Assembly: GCA_949987565.1 (NCBI GenBank)
Contig: OX465113.1
Coordinates: forward strand, 7,748,551 to 7,812,550
Direction: 5' to 3'
DNA: 64,000 bases
Source of the DNA: Luidia sarsii
Taxonomy: Eukaryota; Echinodermata; Asteroidea; Paxillosida; Luidiidae
Below, piece after piece: positions 1 to 12,500 of this stretch. Numbering within the stretch: the first letter of the stretch is position 1; each line of letters opens with the position of its first letter. The position numbers and the translations under genes were made by a program. The notes under the pieces are model-generated. The model saw only the letters and a list, made by a program, of their open reading frames with translations, had not been told where the DNA came from and did not search any database.

Positions 1-164
1 CTGCTGTCTATGTCAATTACAAATTGGGTAGATGATGGAAAAAATATGCTGAGGGTAAAATAATGTCATTGTTCAATGAAAGAATCACTGTTTATTTATG
101 TCATCCAAATTCAGTGAGGATTTGCCCTTCTTAAAGTACCGTAATATGTACTCAGTGCTTTTCC

Positions 165-252
165 CGATTGCCTGCTGAGCACTCAGTGGTAAGTACGTTG
201 AAAAGGGCAAACTCTCATTGAATTACATTCTCATTGACGGCAATAACATATA
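165..252 (+). repeat. Decayed SINE 3' end
   Basis: The stretch with gagcactcagtg, then cattgaattacattctc, resembles the 3' half of the tRNA-derived SINE at 23116-23325 (gcactgagctttcagtg, then the same cattgaattacattctc). No A or B box remains here, so this is a 5'-truncated, diverged copy. It lies in the last PUM3 intron. Confidence 0.4.
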
Positions 253-437
253 TATGATTATATCTATATCTGTAACATCATCCCAATCGTAAATTAAACA
301 ATCACTTCTGGTATTCTGTATCTAAAAGGTACAGTTGGAACCTGCACGACTTTCATATATTACAAAGCAACACCTAAATGACATAGATGCAGCACATACC
401 GGTATGTATACTGGATAAATGAATTACAGGGACTGAC

Positions 438-543
438 CTGGCTAGAATTAACGACCCTCTATTTGCCCGAGTCCATGTCTGAAGACTTGTTGGATCAACA
501 GCATCAAGGAGAACCTCAGAGAACAGTTTGCTACTCTTAGATA
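438..543 (-). CDS. PUM3: PUM3 coding exon 14 (last one in the window)
   Basis: 106 bases between TATACTCAG and the donor GTCAGT, encoding VSKSSKLFSEVLLDAVDP and LQTWTRANRGSLILA. WxxxNRGxxIL is conserved in PUM3. The phase is correct only with the CAG at 544-546 as acceptor. Ends in phase 2, so at least one more exon is expected to the left of the window. Confidence 0.88.
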
Positions 544-3500
544 CTGAGTATAAAATGGGTACAAAAGGTCAAATTACAATTCACATTACGATGTCTAATC
601 TCATGCTACATAACAATGGACAGAATGTCTGTTTCAATAAAATCTACTACATAACACTTCGTACAAGCTTTCAGAGGGTTAGCATATTCTGGTCCTTGGG
701 CAGAGATGTAACACAAAGGATGATTCAAAGCAAAGCCAAGCAAGTCCGGGGTATCGCCAGCTTTACAAAGATTAGAACCACCCGCAAAATGCTAATTAAT
801 ACGGTAAGTTTACATTCCTCCTGCAGGAAGGCTAAGATTGTATAGAGATTCATGGTCTAGGACCATGAACACAACTTGTTGATATAAAATTGCTTTAACC
901 TCATCATATTACATGTACCTACCCTTGTAAGTTATCCTTTTCTCCTGAAGAGGAAGAGACAACAGTCTCCTGACGATGAGCACAGTACACACTGCTTGAA
1001 ACGTTGAGTCACTGGCTCTTTTCAGAGCCACACTCAGTCTCAAAAGAGATGATACACATGGTGTCACCGCAAACCAATTAATAATAATTGTTTCCACCAT
1101 GCAATCCTTCAAGTCTTTTCTAAGAGACAACTGATAAGGAAGTCTTGTCTTTGCTTCAAAAGCAAGTGATTAATAAAATCTCCGAGAGATATTAAGCTCC
1201 TTTCAACAATTTTGTATAATTCCACAGAAATCGGGGGACCTCTTTCCCCCTTTTAACCAATTAAACGTGTTTGTGGAATACCAATATTTTCAGATGGACA
1301 TGTTCAAAGACGTTGAGGAACGTCAGAGGGTACAAACCCTTAGTTGGCTTTACCACTACTACTCTTACTGTTTGCTCTGATTTTTTCCATACTTCTTAGA
1401 TGTCTTTTTACACTCTGGCTGTTTTTTTCCCCCTGCATGGATTATCTAGCATATGACAAAAGATATCTCTAAAGGAATCTCGTAGACGGCACCTCCGCGT
1501 CTTTCCAGGGGGACAGGGTCCTTGGGGTGTACAGCGAACCGTAAACTGTGTACCGCAAACCCACACACACCGACCAGTACCTGGCTTACGACTCCCACCA
1601 CCCTGAATCTGTGAAGCGTGGAGTGGCCAAGTGCCTCTTTGACCGTGCAGCGCGTTTGGTTACCAAACCGCGCTGTACGGCCTCAGAGAAACGCTATGTG
1701 CACACTGCACTTAGCGAACGGATACCCAACCCCCTTCATCCGTCGCTCTTCGAGACCCAAGGTGAGCACCGATATGGAGCGGGTTGAGTACAAGTCCTTC
1801 GCTGTACTCCCCTTCATGGACGGCGTCTCCGGACAGTTGAGGAGAATCCTCGAGGGACACGGTATCCGTACCGTGTTTCGTTCCTCCACCACCTTGAGGA
1901 ACCAACTCGTCCACCCCAAGGACCCTGTCCCCCCGGAAAGACGCGGAGGTGTCGTCTACGAGATTTCGTGTGGCGAGTGCAACCAAGTCTACATCGGCGA
2001 AACCGGCAGGCCCATCGGGGAGAGAATCAAGGAGCATCAACGCGACGTGAGACTTTCCCGTGTGGACGGATTGGCGGTAGCCGAGCACGCTTGGGGAGCT
2101 GGTCACCGCCCCAATTGGGACGATGTGCGGTGTATTGACCGTGAGCAGCATTGGTACACCAGGCGTATCAAGGAGGCCATCCACATCCGACTTCGCCGAA
2201 ACAACATTAACTGAGACAGCGGCATTGACATCCCCGGTTTCTGGCTTCCCACCATCAGATGCCACGACCGCCGACCGACCACGGACGGGGCCTCTAGTGG
2301 ACGCCAGAATCGCGCGTCAAACCGCACGATCACTACTATGATGTCTGCAAACTGGTACACAGGAATTGGCGAAGCGGACATAAACAGACGCCGCAGTGCG
2401 CATTCTTCAGTTGCCTGATGAAGGAAAGCAGTTAGCAACCGAAACGTCGCCACCAGCAACGACACATCGCGTGACTTTGATCACCCTTTCCACTTATCTA
2501 CACCACCGCGATGAAAAACCCCCTTATTTCTATTGAGGTAATCAAGTTTGAATTCTTAAATCTTCAAATTTCAATAATAAATGAACGATTGGCTCCCTTG
2601 TCTTGCTGCTTGTTGCATGTGAGAGGGCATTCCAAGGCCTACATTGTGTATATTTTGATGTCATCTGACCCTTACTTCTGGTCAAAACTGGATGTTCTGT
2701 TGTATTCAAATTTGTTGACATATTTATTTGAGTCATATCAAGGGCGATAAACTTTCTTCAAAATATCATCATTTGACATCATCTTCTTGAGCGCCATGCA
2801 GATTGAAAAACGTCTAGTGCATTTTAACTTGATGTCTGTGACTACGTAAGTTTGAGAAAATCTCTTGAAAATTATCAGGATTATTGTCTTCCACCTAGAC
2901 AATGCACGTACCAAGTTCAAGAGACATGACAAAGTGGAAGTTAGAAGGAGTTCAAGGTTAAGATCTTGGTACATGTTTAACCCGTACAATTACACTAAAC
3001 TCGTGTCTATTGCCAAGGAGCAAATCAATAACAAATCAATAACTTTTGAATCATCTTTTGTGTAACATCTCTGCCCAAGGACCAGGAACATGCTAACCCA
3101 TCTTATCTTGTACTTAATTGTTATTAATAGAATTCCAATTATACTTGATATTAATTGCATAATTAAGGAATAATACGTACCTTCCTCTGAGTTTTGCAGC
3201 AATTCCTTTTGATGTTGTAAAAGTTTTCTTAATACAAGATGCCCAGCAGGATGCTCTATGATATGAACCTAGAGGTAAAAAATAAAAAAAGGAAGATAAT
3301 AAAATAAGTATTTTAATTGTAAGCCTCAAAAGAATGTTGCACAACACAAAGATTAATCTACTGCCCTCAAACAAGAACATTTAGCAAAATGACATTTACA
3401 TATGTACATATAAATGTATGTATACAAATACATGTATATGTATGTAAAAAAACAAACCATTTCAATCCTAGCACAACATTTTTCAAAGGCAGAATACCAA

Positions 3501-6500
3501 GGGAAAAAAAAATAGGGAAGGGGAGAGTGATAGAGACGAGGACAGAACAAGGACAAAGAGGATAGCTGGTAGGGTGGGATCAAAGGGAAAGGCAGGGGTT
3601 GGGTAGGGATTAGGTAGCAGAGGGAAAAAAGATCAAGGCGAATGGGTCAAAGAGAAAAGTAGAGGAGTGAATACAAAAGAAGGATCGTTAGTGAACATGC
3701 AGGTTGTTAATCATTCGGATTCCTCACATGGATGTTGAGGTCATGTAGTTGAATTGTCTGAAGACGCTTCATCCACATTTCTCCCAGCACAGACAGACAG
3801 CATCGCTACGATGACCAAGTGCATCTATGCCAAGTACACTCATTGGGGAGTTTGAAGTGACACCCAATAGGTGTGTTCAAGTGACCAGATTTGATGGTGG
3901 ACCTACAGCCGTAGACTTATTTAATGTGTTTTTATTTTCAACAACATATTGAACATTACAAAGGCTACAGGAGATGTGCATGTAAAAGTGCCATAGGTCA
4001 TCTGGAGGGGAGGGAGGCATGGATGGTACAAAGTGACTAAGGGAACCTTAGGATTGTCCTTGGCACAAGAGGATTTTACGTACTTCAAGAAATGGAATGG
4101 GCCTTGAGAAAGAAATTCTTCACTTGGCAAGATTTGTAACTAGTAGCCTCTTGCAACACAGTAGCCAATACAAAGGCAAAACTTGTATATAGTGCTGCTG
4201 TTGAGATAATTTTTTATGCCAAGTTTTTTTGGGTCAATGTTAACATCATGTCCACATAATTTGTGAAAGCGGAAGAAATTTGGTTGAATAAACAATTAAT
4301 AATGCATGCCTCAGGTTCATGGTTGCGGCTTTCATTTTTAAAGATAATAATTTTATTCAATCAAAGGTAATATTAAATGGCATTCTTATTCAAAAATATA
4401 CATAAAATATATATTTTTGTGTCAGTGTTTCATGCTACTGTTGTTATGTTCTTTAAAACGTGGAAAAAATGCTAATCATTTATTCATGACATCATTGATT
4501 GGAGATGTATGAATATTCTCCTTGCAGGAAAAAGTTAATATTCATGGAGTAAATTTGGGTAAAAAAGGCTGTTCTGCAATGTAAAGGATCCTGCCACAAC
4601 ATGCAAGAGGTGGGAGATTTGTCAATGACACCGATCACACCAGTTGCCAAAGTTACTGATAGGGACCCAAACTCTTTTTTTTTTTTTTTAAACTGGTGTC
4701 CTAATGAAAATAAATGTTTTTAACCCCTTGCGTACAGATGACGTCTATACCCGCTCAGGGACCTTCAAAATTTTGACACAAATTTTGTCCAAACTGTAGA
4801 CAAAGACTCTTTTCAGCAATATTTATCATGACAAACACCTTTTTTGACGTCAGTTGCTGCATGAATTGCCAGATTAGTGGTAACAATGGCACGTTTGTTG
4901 GACCTCATTGTGAATGATCGATGGTCTGCATGCTGCTACAGAAGACAGTGTGCTGGCATGACCCACAACCAATGCGGTCACTGTCCAGACAGACTGTGGA
5001 ATGCACCCGCTGCATTAACCACAAATTGAACGCTCAGGTGGGGCCGTCCAGCTGGATCCTTTGTCTGCTGCAGTTCACGCATATTTGTGGTCAAAGGCTA
5101 GCAGCACACACAGTTCTCGGTCTTGCTTTTACACAGCCTACTGTATGTTCCATTGTACTACACACAAAAGGCCCATCTTTGAAAATTGATAATCACTTGA
5201 CAAAAGCCACACAGACTTCTGAATTGTGCCACATTTGATTCACTAATTTTGCAGGTTTATTGTTCTCTGATTGTTTAGCAAGTTTTAGAAATGGCATTGT
5301 GCCGGCCATTGGCACTAAAATAATCCCGCTGTCAAGGGGTTACCGTAAGTGTGCAGTTTGGAGAAACACCAATGAAAACACTTTTGTACTACGCATTTAT
5401 TTTTCAAGTATACTCAGCATTTGCACTCCATTGACAATTGACAAATACTTAGCCAACAAACGTTGGTCTAGTCATTCTTTCTGTAGTGCTGGTTGAGCCC
5501 ACAATACAGTACATGCTTAGTGTACCCTACCTTATCTGATCGTTCATTTATGATTTTCCTGGCCATAAAAAATGAAGTTTCAATTTCAGTCCAATGTCTT
5601 CCGACTAAGCCAAGTAAAATTACATACCGTTATTTTACATTTTTTTTTAACTCGGAATGTGGGAAAACAGTGAAAATCTGTCTGAAAAAAAAAGGGTCCA
5701 TTCACTCCATTGTGCATCGTCAATGGAGCATAGCGCGACTGTGCATGTGTACAGCTGTACTGACAGCCTTTGACCACAGACAAGCCTCCGCTCCATGCAG
5801 TCTGATCTTCATGGTGGTTGGCCCCAATCAAGTGTGTACAGTTTACGGTGAAGATAGTGGGTGAAATTCAACTAGCTGACCAACAACCATTAGGTTGTGT
5901 GACAATGCCAACACACTGTCTACCATAGCTACCATTGCATCTCTTGATCATCCACAGTAAAGGTTCCGCAATAGTGCAAGTGTTGCCATTAATCTGGCAA
6001 TTCATGTGACAACTTGTGTCAAATGGGTCTTTGTCATGCTTTGTATGGATTTATTCTAGTCTGAAGAGTCTTTGTTTAAAATAAATTATCATGTGTTCAT
6101 CATTAATGAGGCAGAAGTGAAAAATTTTACAAACTAAAATAGTGGTTTGTAAGGTATTACAAATGAGACTAGTCAGATTTAATAAAGCTGTATATGAGAC
6201 TAGTCAGATTTAATAAAGCTGTATATACCGTACCAGTCAAAAATAAGTAAACTCCATGCAAAGGTCCTTTTGCGAAAATATTTTGGTCGACCCCCCTCAT
6301 TTGCGCATTTCTTACACCTTGAAAAATGGCTTTGAGGATATGTAGCATATGACTAAATGGCACATATTATTCATGTTCTTATTAATTTTATTATGAATTT
6401 TATTTTATACCACTTCGCGCTGGGATCTCCAAAACACCGTACCAGTAAAAAATAAGTAGACTCCACGGGAAAGGTCTTTCGAGAAGCATGCGCGATTTAG

Positions 6501-9500
6501 AAATTTTGGTTGACCCCTCTAATTTGCGCGTTTCACGAAAAGCTTTCGCGAAGAAGGCAAGAAGCAACTCCCCTAAATAAAATATTGACGAAACATTGTA
6601 TAGCACCACCTATGTAATTGCTGCAGTGCCCTTCACTTTGGATAACTTTCAAGGCAACGAATTACCATGCCCGCACAGTGCCGCCGTGCCCTTTTACCTT
6701 TCGGCCGACGGGATAGTTGGGCAGATCGGACTGCCGGCCGCCGCACGGCCGTTAGCACAGTGCGGCCGTTAGCACAGCGCGCATGAAATACTGCTGTGAA
6801 ACATTGCGCATTCTGTGCACAACAGTGGTTGCATGATAGATAGATTGCGCAACAACACATGGTTGGGTTGCGTGCGAAAGTAGAATCATAGAAAGAGCTG
6901 TCAAAAGTTTGCGCGGCCGTTAGCACAGCGCGCATTAACAGAATCCAGACTGCTGTGAAACATTGCGCATTCTGTGCACAACAGTACGTACTGTGTGGGT
7001 GTCAACAAACTTTCATCTGTGGGTACCAGTGAATCTTGATATCGCTGGCTGTACCACACAACGGGTACCAATGGTACATGTAGTTGGGAGCGACTTGCAT
7101 TGCACGATAGATAGATTGTGCAGCAGCACGTGGTTGGGTTGCGTGTGAAAGTAGAATCATAGAGCTGTCAAAGGTTTGTGTGTTCTCGGGTGCCTTTTCA
7201 AAGTCGTAACGATGCCCTGAAAGGAGAAAGCTAGACAGCAAAACGAGCTACTACTTCATGATACAGAACAAAAATGTTGCAAACTGTATTCCTTTTTTTC
7301 AGGTAGGCCTAAGTACGTGATCGTTTTTCAAGTTATTCTCACATTTTTGATGAGAAAGTTTTGGCACAGCTGACTGGCACCGCAACCATACCTGATCGGT
7401 ACAGTCCATGTTCAGTGAGAAGGCGTGTTGGCGGCTGACTAAAACCTAAAACCTATTTTTGCGAAAGCTTTTCGCGAAACGCGCAAAGTAGGGAGGGGGG
7501 CGGGGCAAAATGTCCAAATCGCGCATGCTTCGCGAAAATATTTTCGCGAAAGGACTTTCGCGTGGAGTCTACTTATTTTTGACTGGTACGGTATATACCG
7601 GTACAAGCAAATTGTCATCTGTATACAGTGTCTATGGTGTCTTACCTCATTAAGCTGATCCTCACCATCACTAGCAAGAGCTGGTATAAATTCCTCTGCA
7701 GCAAGTGATGCAATCACTTGGTAGGCTGTATCAAAATCACCTGTGGAAAACATAAAATTTATCTTATAACATTCCATGGTATTCAAAGCTGACAAAATTG
7801 CGCATGCAGCATTATATTGGGAACTGGGGACTACTATGCTTAAAGGGGAATGAAACCCAGAGAAAAACGTTGGCTTATCTGATTGGGTGTTAAAAACAAC
7901 CTACATGTACAATTACCTATGTGCTACTCACCTACGAGTTTCATAAAGAGGGAAAAATCGTCGAATACAGCGGTCGAATTTGCGTTCACGCAACCTTTTC
8001 GAAGGGCCGCCAATCATTGCGGGGGGTTGTGACATCATAACGGAAAACTCCCGTATGGGCCCAGACGCATGTACCCCCTACTATACTGCGTGCAGTTTGT
8101 ATTCACTCGCGAGCTGAACGCTGGTGTACTGCCAGGCTTTTGGATGTAAAAATGTCCGCAGGAAAAAGCTGAGGAAATCTTTCCATGCAGTTCCCAAGAG
8201 AACTGAGTTGTTGTTGTCCTACCCCAAAACGCACGTGCATATTTCGTGCACAAAGTGTAAGGGACTTCATTATAACATTCAAAAAATCATAATAATTATG
8301 AACAATGGTCAATTGGTTCAAAACTCAAGACTTAGAATGTCTAGCCCAATAACTAAATGCCCACCAAATTTCGAGAAGGTTAACCTTTGGCTAATATGTG
8401 TTTCAAAAACACGCATTTTGATGACGTCATGATTGCGTCATGGCATTTTGGCCCTAGAGGTTGTTTCAAAACTACATCCCCAATAGATATAAACGAAAAA
8501 ATGAAAAAAATCTTGCTCCGTTGGTCAAATATGCTCAATTGAATGTTAAAATCTGAAAAGTTCATGACCTCATTTATATTCATGAGATAATGTCACGATC
8601 AAATGAGAGAAATTTTTGGATACACCTTTTCCCAACTTAGGTATAGTGCAAAATTGGAGTTTGGAATTTGAAGCAACTCCCCTAAATAAAATAACGATAA
8701 AAATAACGATAATAAACATTGTATAGCACCACCTATGTAATTGCTGCAGTGCCCTTAAATTTGGATAATTTTCACGGCAAAGAATTGCCATGCCAGCACA
8801 GTGCCGCCATGCCCTTTTGCCTTTCAGCTGACGGGATAGTTGGGCAGATCGGACTGCCGGCCGCCGCATAGCCGTTAGCTAGTTAGCTCAGCGTGCATGA
8901 AATAGAATCCCGACTGCTGTGAAACATTGCGCATTCTGTGCACAGCAGTGGTTGCACGATAGATAGATTGCGCAACAACACGTGGTTGGGTTGCGTGCGA
9001 AAGTAGAATCATAGAAAGAGCTGTCAAAAGTTTGCGCGGCCGTTAGCACAGCGCGCATTAATAGAATCTAGACTGCTGTGAAACATTGCGCATTCTGTGC
9101 ACGACAGTACGTACTGTGTGGGTGTCAACAAACTTTTCGACTTGCATTGCACGATAGATAGATTGTGCAGCAGCACGTGGTTGGGTTGCCTGTGAAAGTA
9201 GAATCACAGACAGAACTAACAAAAGTGTGCATGTTCGTGTGTGCCTTTTCAAAGTCGTAACGATGCCCTGAAAGGAGAAAGCTAGACAGCAAAACAAGCT
9301 ACTACTTCATGATACAGTACAAAAATGTCGCAAATTGTATTCTTTTTTTCAGGTAGGCCTACGTACTTGATCGTTTTTCAAGTTATTCTCACATTTTTGA
9401 TGAGAAAGTTTTGGCACAGCTGACTGGCACCGCAACCATACCTGATCGGTACAGTCCATGTTCAGTGAGAAGGCGTGTTGGCGGCTGACTAAAACCTAAA

Positions 9501-12500
9501 ACCTATTTTTGCGAAAGCTTTTCGCGAAACGCGCAAAGTAGGGAGGGGGGCGGGGCAAAATGTCCAAATCGCGCATGCTTCGCGAAAATATTTTCATGAA
9601 AGGACTTTCGCGTGGGGTCTACTTATTTTTGACTGGTATGGTAGAATGTGATAAAGGGGAAAAAGAAACCTGAATGTGCACAGATTAGAAAGACCTGTCC
9701 GAATCTGAATGCACTTTGACGAAAATTAACATTTTTTTTGCTGAAATTGGCCTGGAAAACCTATAACACAGAGAAAAAGAACTGGACTGCTTACCGGTAG
9801 CATGTGTGAGTACTGCAATCATTAAGAGACAACTGGACTTACTGTAAGCCAGTTTCTTAGCATTATCACTGACAAATGTGATCAAGGGCAGAGACATTGC
9901 AGCAAGTAACTCCTGGCGCCTCAGATTGGCATCCTTTTTGCTGAAATACATATTGCAGAACAAAAATTAGTACATCTTCTTTGTCTGTTGGCAACAAAGA
10001 ATAGGATTTCTGCATCATGCTGATTACTTTTAAAAGGTAAAATACAAAAACAAAATTGAAAAATGAAAAATCTGAAAAATGTCATTCCCTCATTAACTTT
10101 CATGAGATGTCATGATAATATGGTGACAATTTTTGGATACCCCTTTTCCCAACTTCTGCTGGTACATAAAAATCATTAATATTTCATATGTCATCTTCAC
10201 ATTATTGTTCCTTCTTTGAGTTAGGGTCTTTGAATGGTGTAAATTTGATGGGCAAATAAGATCTCCAAATGCCTAAACTTTGCCTTCAAAATGTACATAG
10301 GCAACGGGGACAATCTAATATTAAAAAATCATTAAGAAATTGCTCCATGACATCATCATTACGTCATTCTTCGAGGAACATCTATGCATAAGGGTCCTTC
10401 ATAGATATGATTACGATGAAGTTGCAAAGTTGCAAAGAGACTAAGGTGTGGTTAGAGCAAACATGCACAAAAGGAATGAGCTTTTTTGGAGAGAAGAAAA
10501 AGAGACAAAATCTGCCAATGATCTGTCAAAAAACGCAAATGAGTTAGAAACTCATGAGCATGATCTGGTGGTTAATCACAGTTCTGAACAATACATGTAT
10601 AAAAAACATGGTATTTTGTAATTTTGATAAATTGAGATTCTTGAAGCAAACTTTTAGGTTGTCATAAAGTGCCCAAACTGTCATGCATTATGGTCTAATA
10701 CCTATAACATCCTTGGAAATATTTTTGTTCATCAAAGAGTCTGAATAGGGCCATGATCCCATTAAATCAATCAATGGTATACTAAGGCTACCAGTGCTAA
10801 ATCAATACACACAACTTACATCCAAGGAAGAAAAATCAATCAAAATCACAAAGCATCAAACAATATACCAAAATGTTGGTTGACTACAAATTTCAATGAG
10901 CTGTATTACCTTGAAGGGTTGAGATCCCCTGTTTGTAATAATTCAACTATCCTAGGGTGGAAATGACTGCCATTTCTCGCCGACAGAAGATACAGAAGCA
11001 CTTTCCGTCCATGCTGGTCTTCTGCAATTTCTGCAACAGACTTTAATATCTCCTGAAGAGGCAAAGCATGTTCACATAAAATTATGAGTACTCAGAAACA
11101 GGCAGAAATCATCATGTCAAAGATACCAACATCATTGGGAGTGCTCTCCAACAACTAAAACTCGACCATAAATGTGACTTCCAGTGACTACTGACTACCC
11201 CCTCCCAAAAAGTGGCACTTATCCATTACAATCAAAACACATGGTCATTGGTCGCAGCCCATGCTAGACTCCTAAATGAGATAAGCAGTACTGTAACACT
11301 GCCGCGATGATCATGTACTGGTTCATACACAGAGGCATATTTGTACTGTATGTGAACATTAAATATAATATCAAAATATATATTAACAAACCACTACATG
11401 TACCTTCAAAGCAGTTCTGACAATTTTATGTGCAACTTTATACTGAAACAAACAATATATTGATATTCAGATATTGATTAAAATAGCAGAGAAAATCTGA
11501 TGGGACTGGGATTTGAACCTTGGCTACTGGCTAAAAGTGTGGTGCTTGACCCCCTGGCTTGAATTGAACGACGGCCACTGCCATCGTTGCCCTCTTTACT
11601 GGCCGAGGTGCCCCGCAAAAATCCTTGTCATCACGGCCACTTTGGCCATGCCCTATTTTTACCTTGGCCGTTGTGCCCTTTTTTGCATTGGTAACAGGGA
11701 AGCCAGTGGGTTATCATTCCAGGGCCTGAACGTTTTTTTAATGGATAAAGTAGTCGAACATATGCGCGCACACATACGCGCACGCACCAATCGTAAAGCG
11801 CGTACACAATGAACACTGATACATGTACAATGTATACACCTACAATCAGTGTTATAGCTAGGGTATTTTTAGTGGTGGTTCAAATTTCACCAACAAGAAG
11901 TTGTTCTCGTGAACGAAGCCTCGTGATTAGCGGCTGCGGTCAAAATGATAGCAACTTGTATTTCATGTACTGTTAAATGAAATTAATTAATCAAATTAAC
12001 TTTACTGCAAGTTTTGTTGTTAGTCATGTCCAGTGTATAAATCATTGATAAACAAGTACAGTGAACAACAAAACTTGAAGAATAATGTTGAATTGAATCT
12101 GTGTGCACTCGGTACGTGTGCAATGATTAGTTAACTTCCGCCAGCCCTTACAGTTGTTTTCTAACAAATGAACTAATGCTTATTACACTTATACTAGCGA
12201 TGTTTCAAGTTTCGCGGTCAACCAAAGTGTATTTTCTAGAATTCTAGAAAATTTGAGAAGGATTTTTGATTCATTTCTTGAGATATCGGAAGTTGAAAAT
12301 TGCAAAATCGCTCCATGCGGCCGCGGTAGATCGAGCCAAAATGATGGAGAAAAAAAAAGGTCAAACGAACGTTTTTCGACCGCCGTTTAAATTTGTCAAT
12401 TTTACCCTCAAATTGAAGCCTGTATTCTCTTCTTTCTATTTATACCACTATCAAAATTAATAACGAAGGGAATAATATTAAACTTCGCGGAAACAACATT

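Noticed and set aside
1..34. PUM3 exon 15 after a TTACCCTCAG acceptor
   Set aside because: The phase fits and there is no stop, but the encoded SIFFPSSTQFVIDIDS does not resemble the expected C-terminal segment. Unsupported without the flanking sequence.
1711..2265. Minus-strand 184-codon frame
   Set aside because: It is the antisense of the GIY-YIG region of the Penelope-like fragment, with no recognisable motif.
9837..9842. GTAAGT as donor of PUM3 exon 11
   Set aside because: The conserved protein (KSSCLLM...HATG) continues through it to the donor at 9789-9794, which keeps the phase for exon 12.
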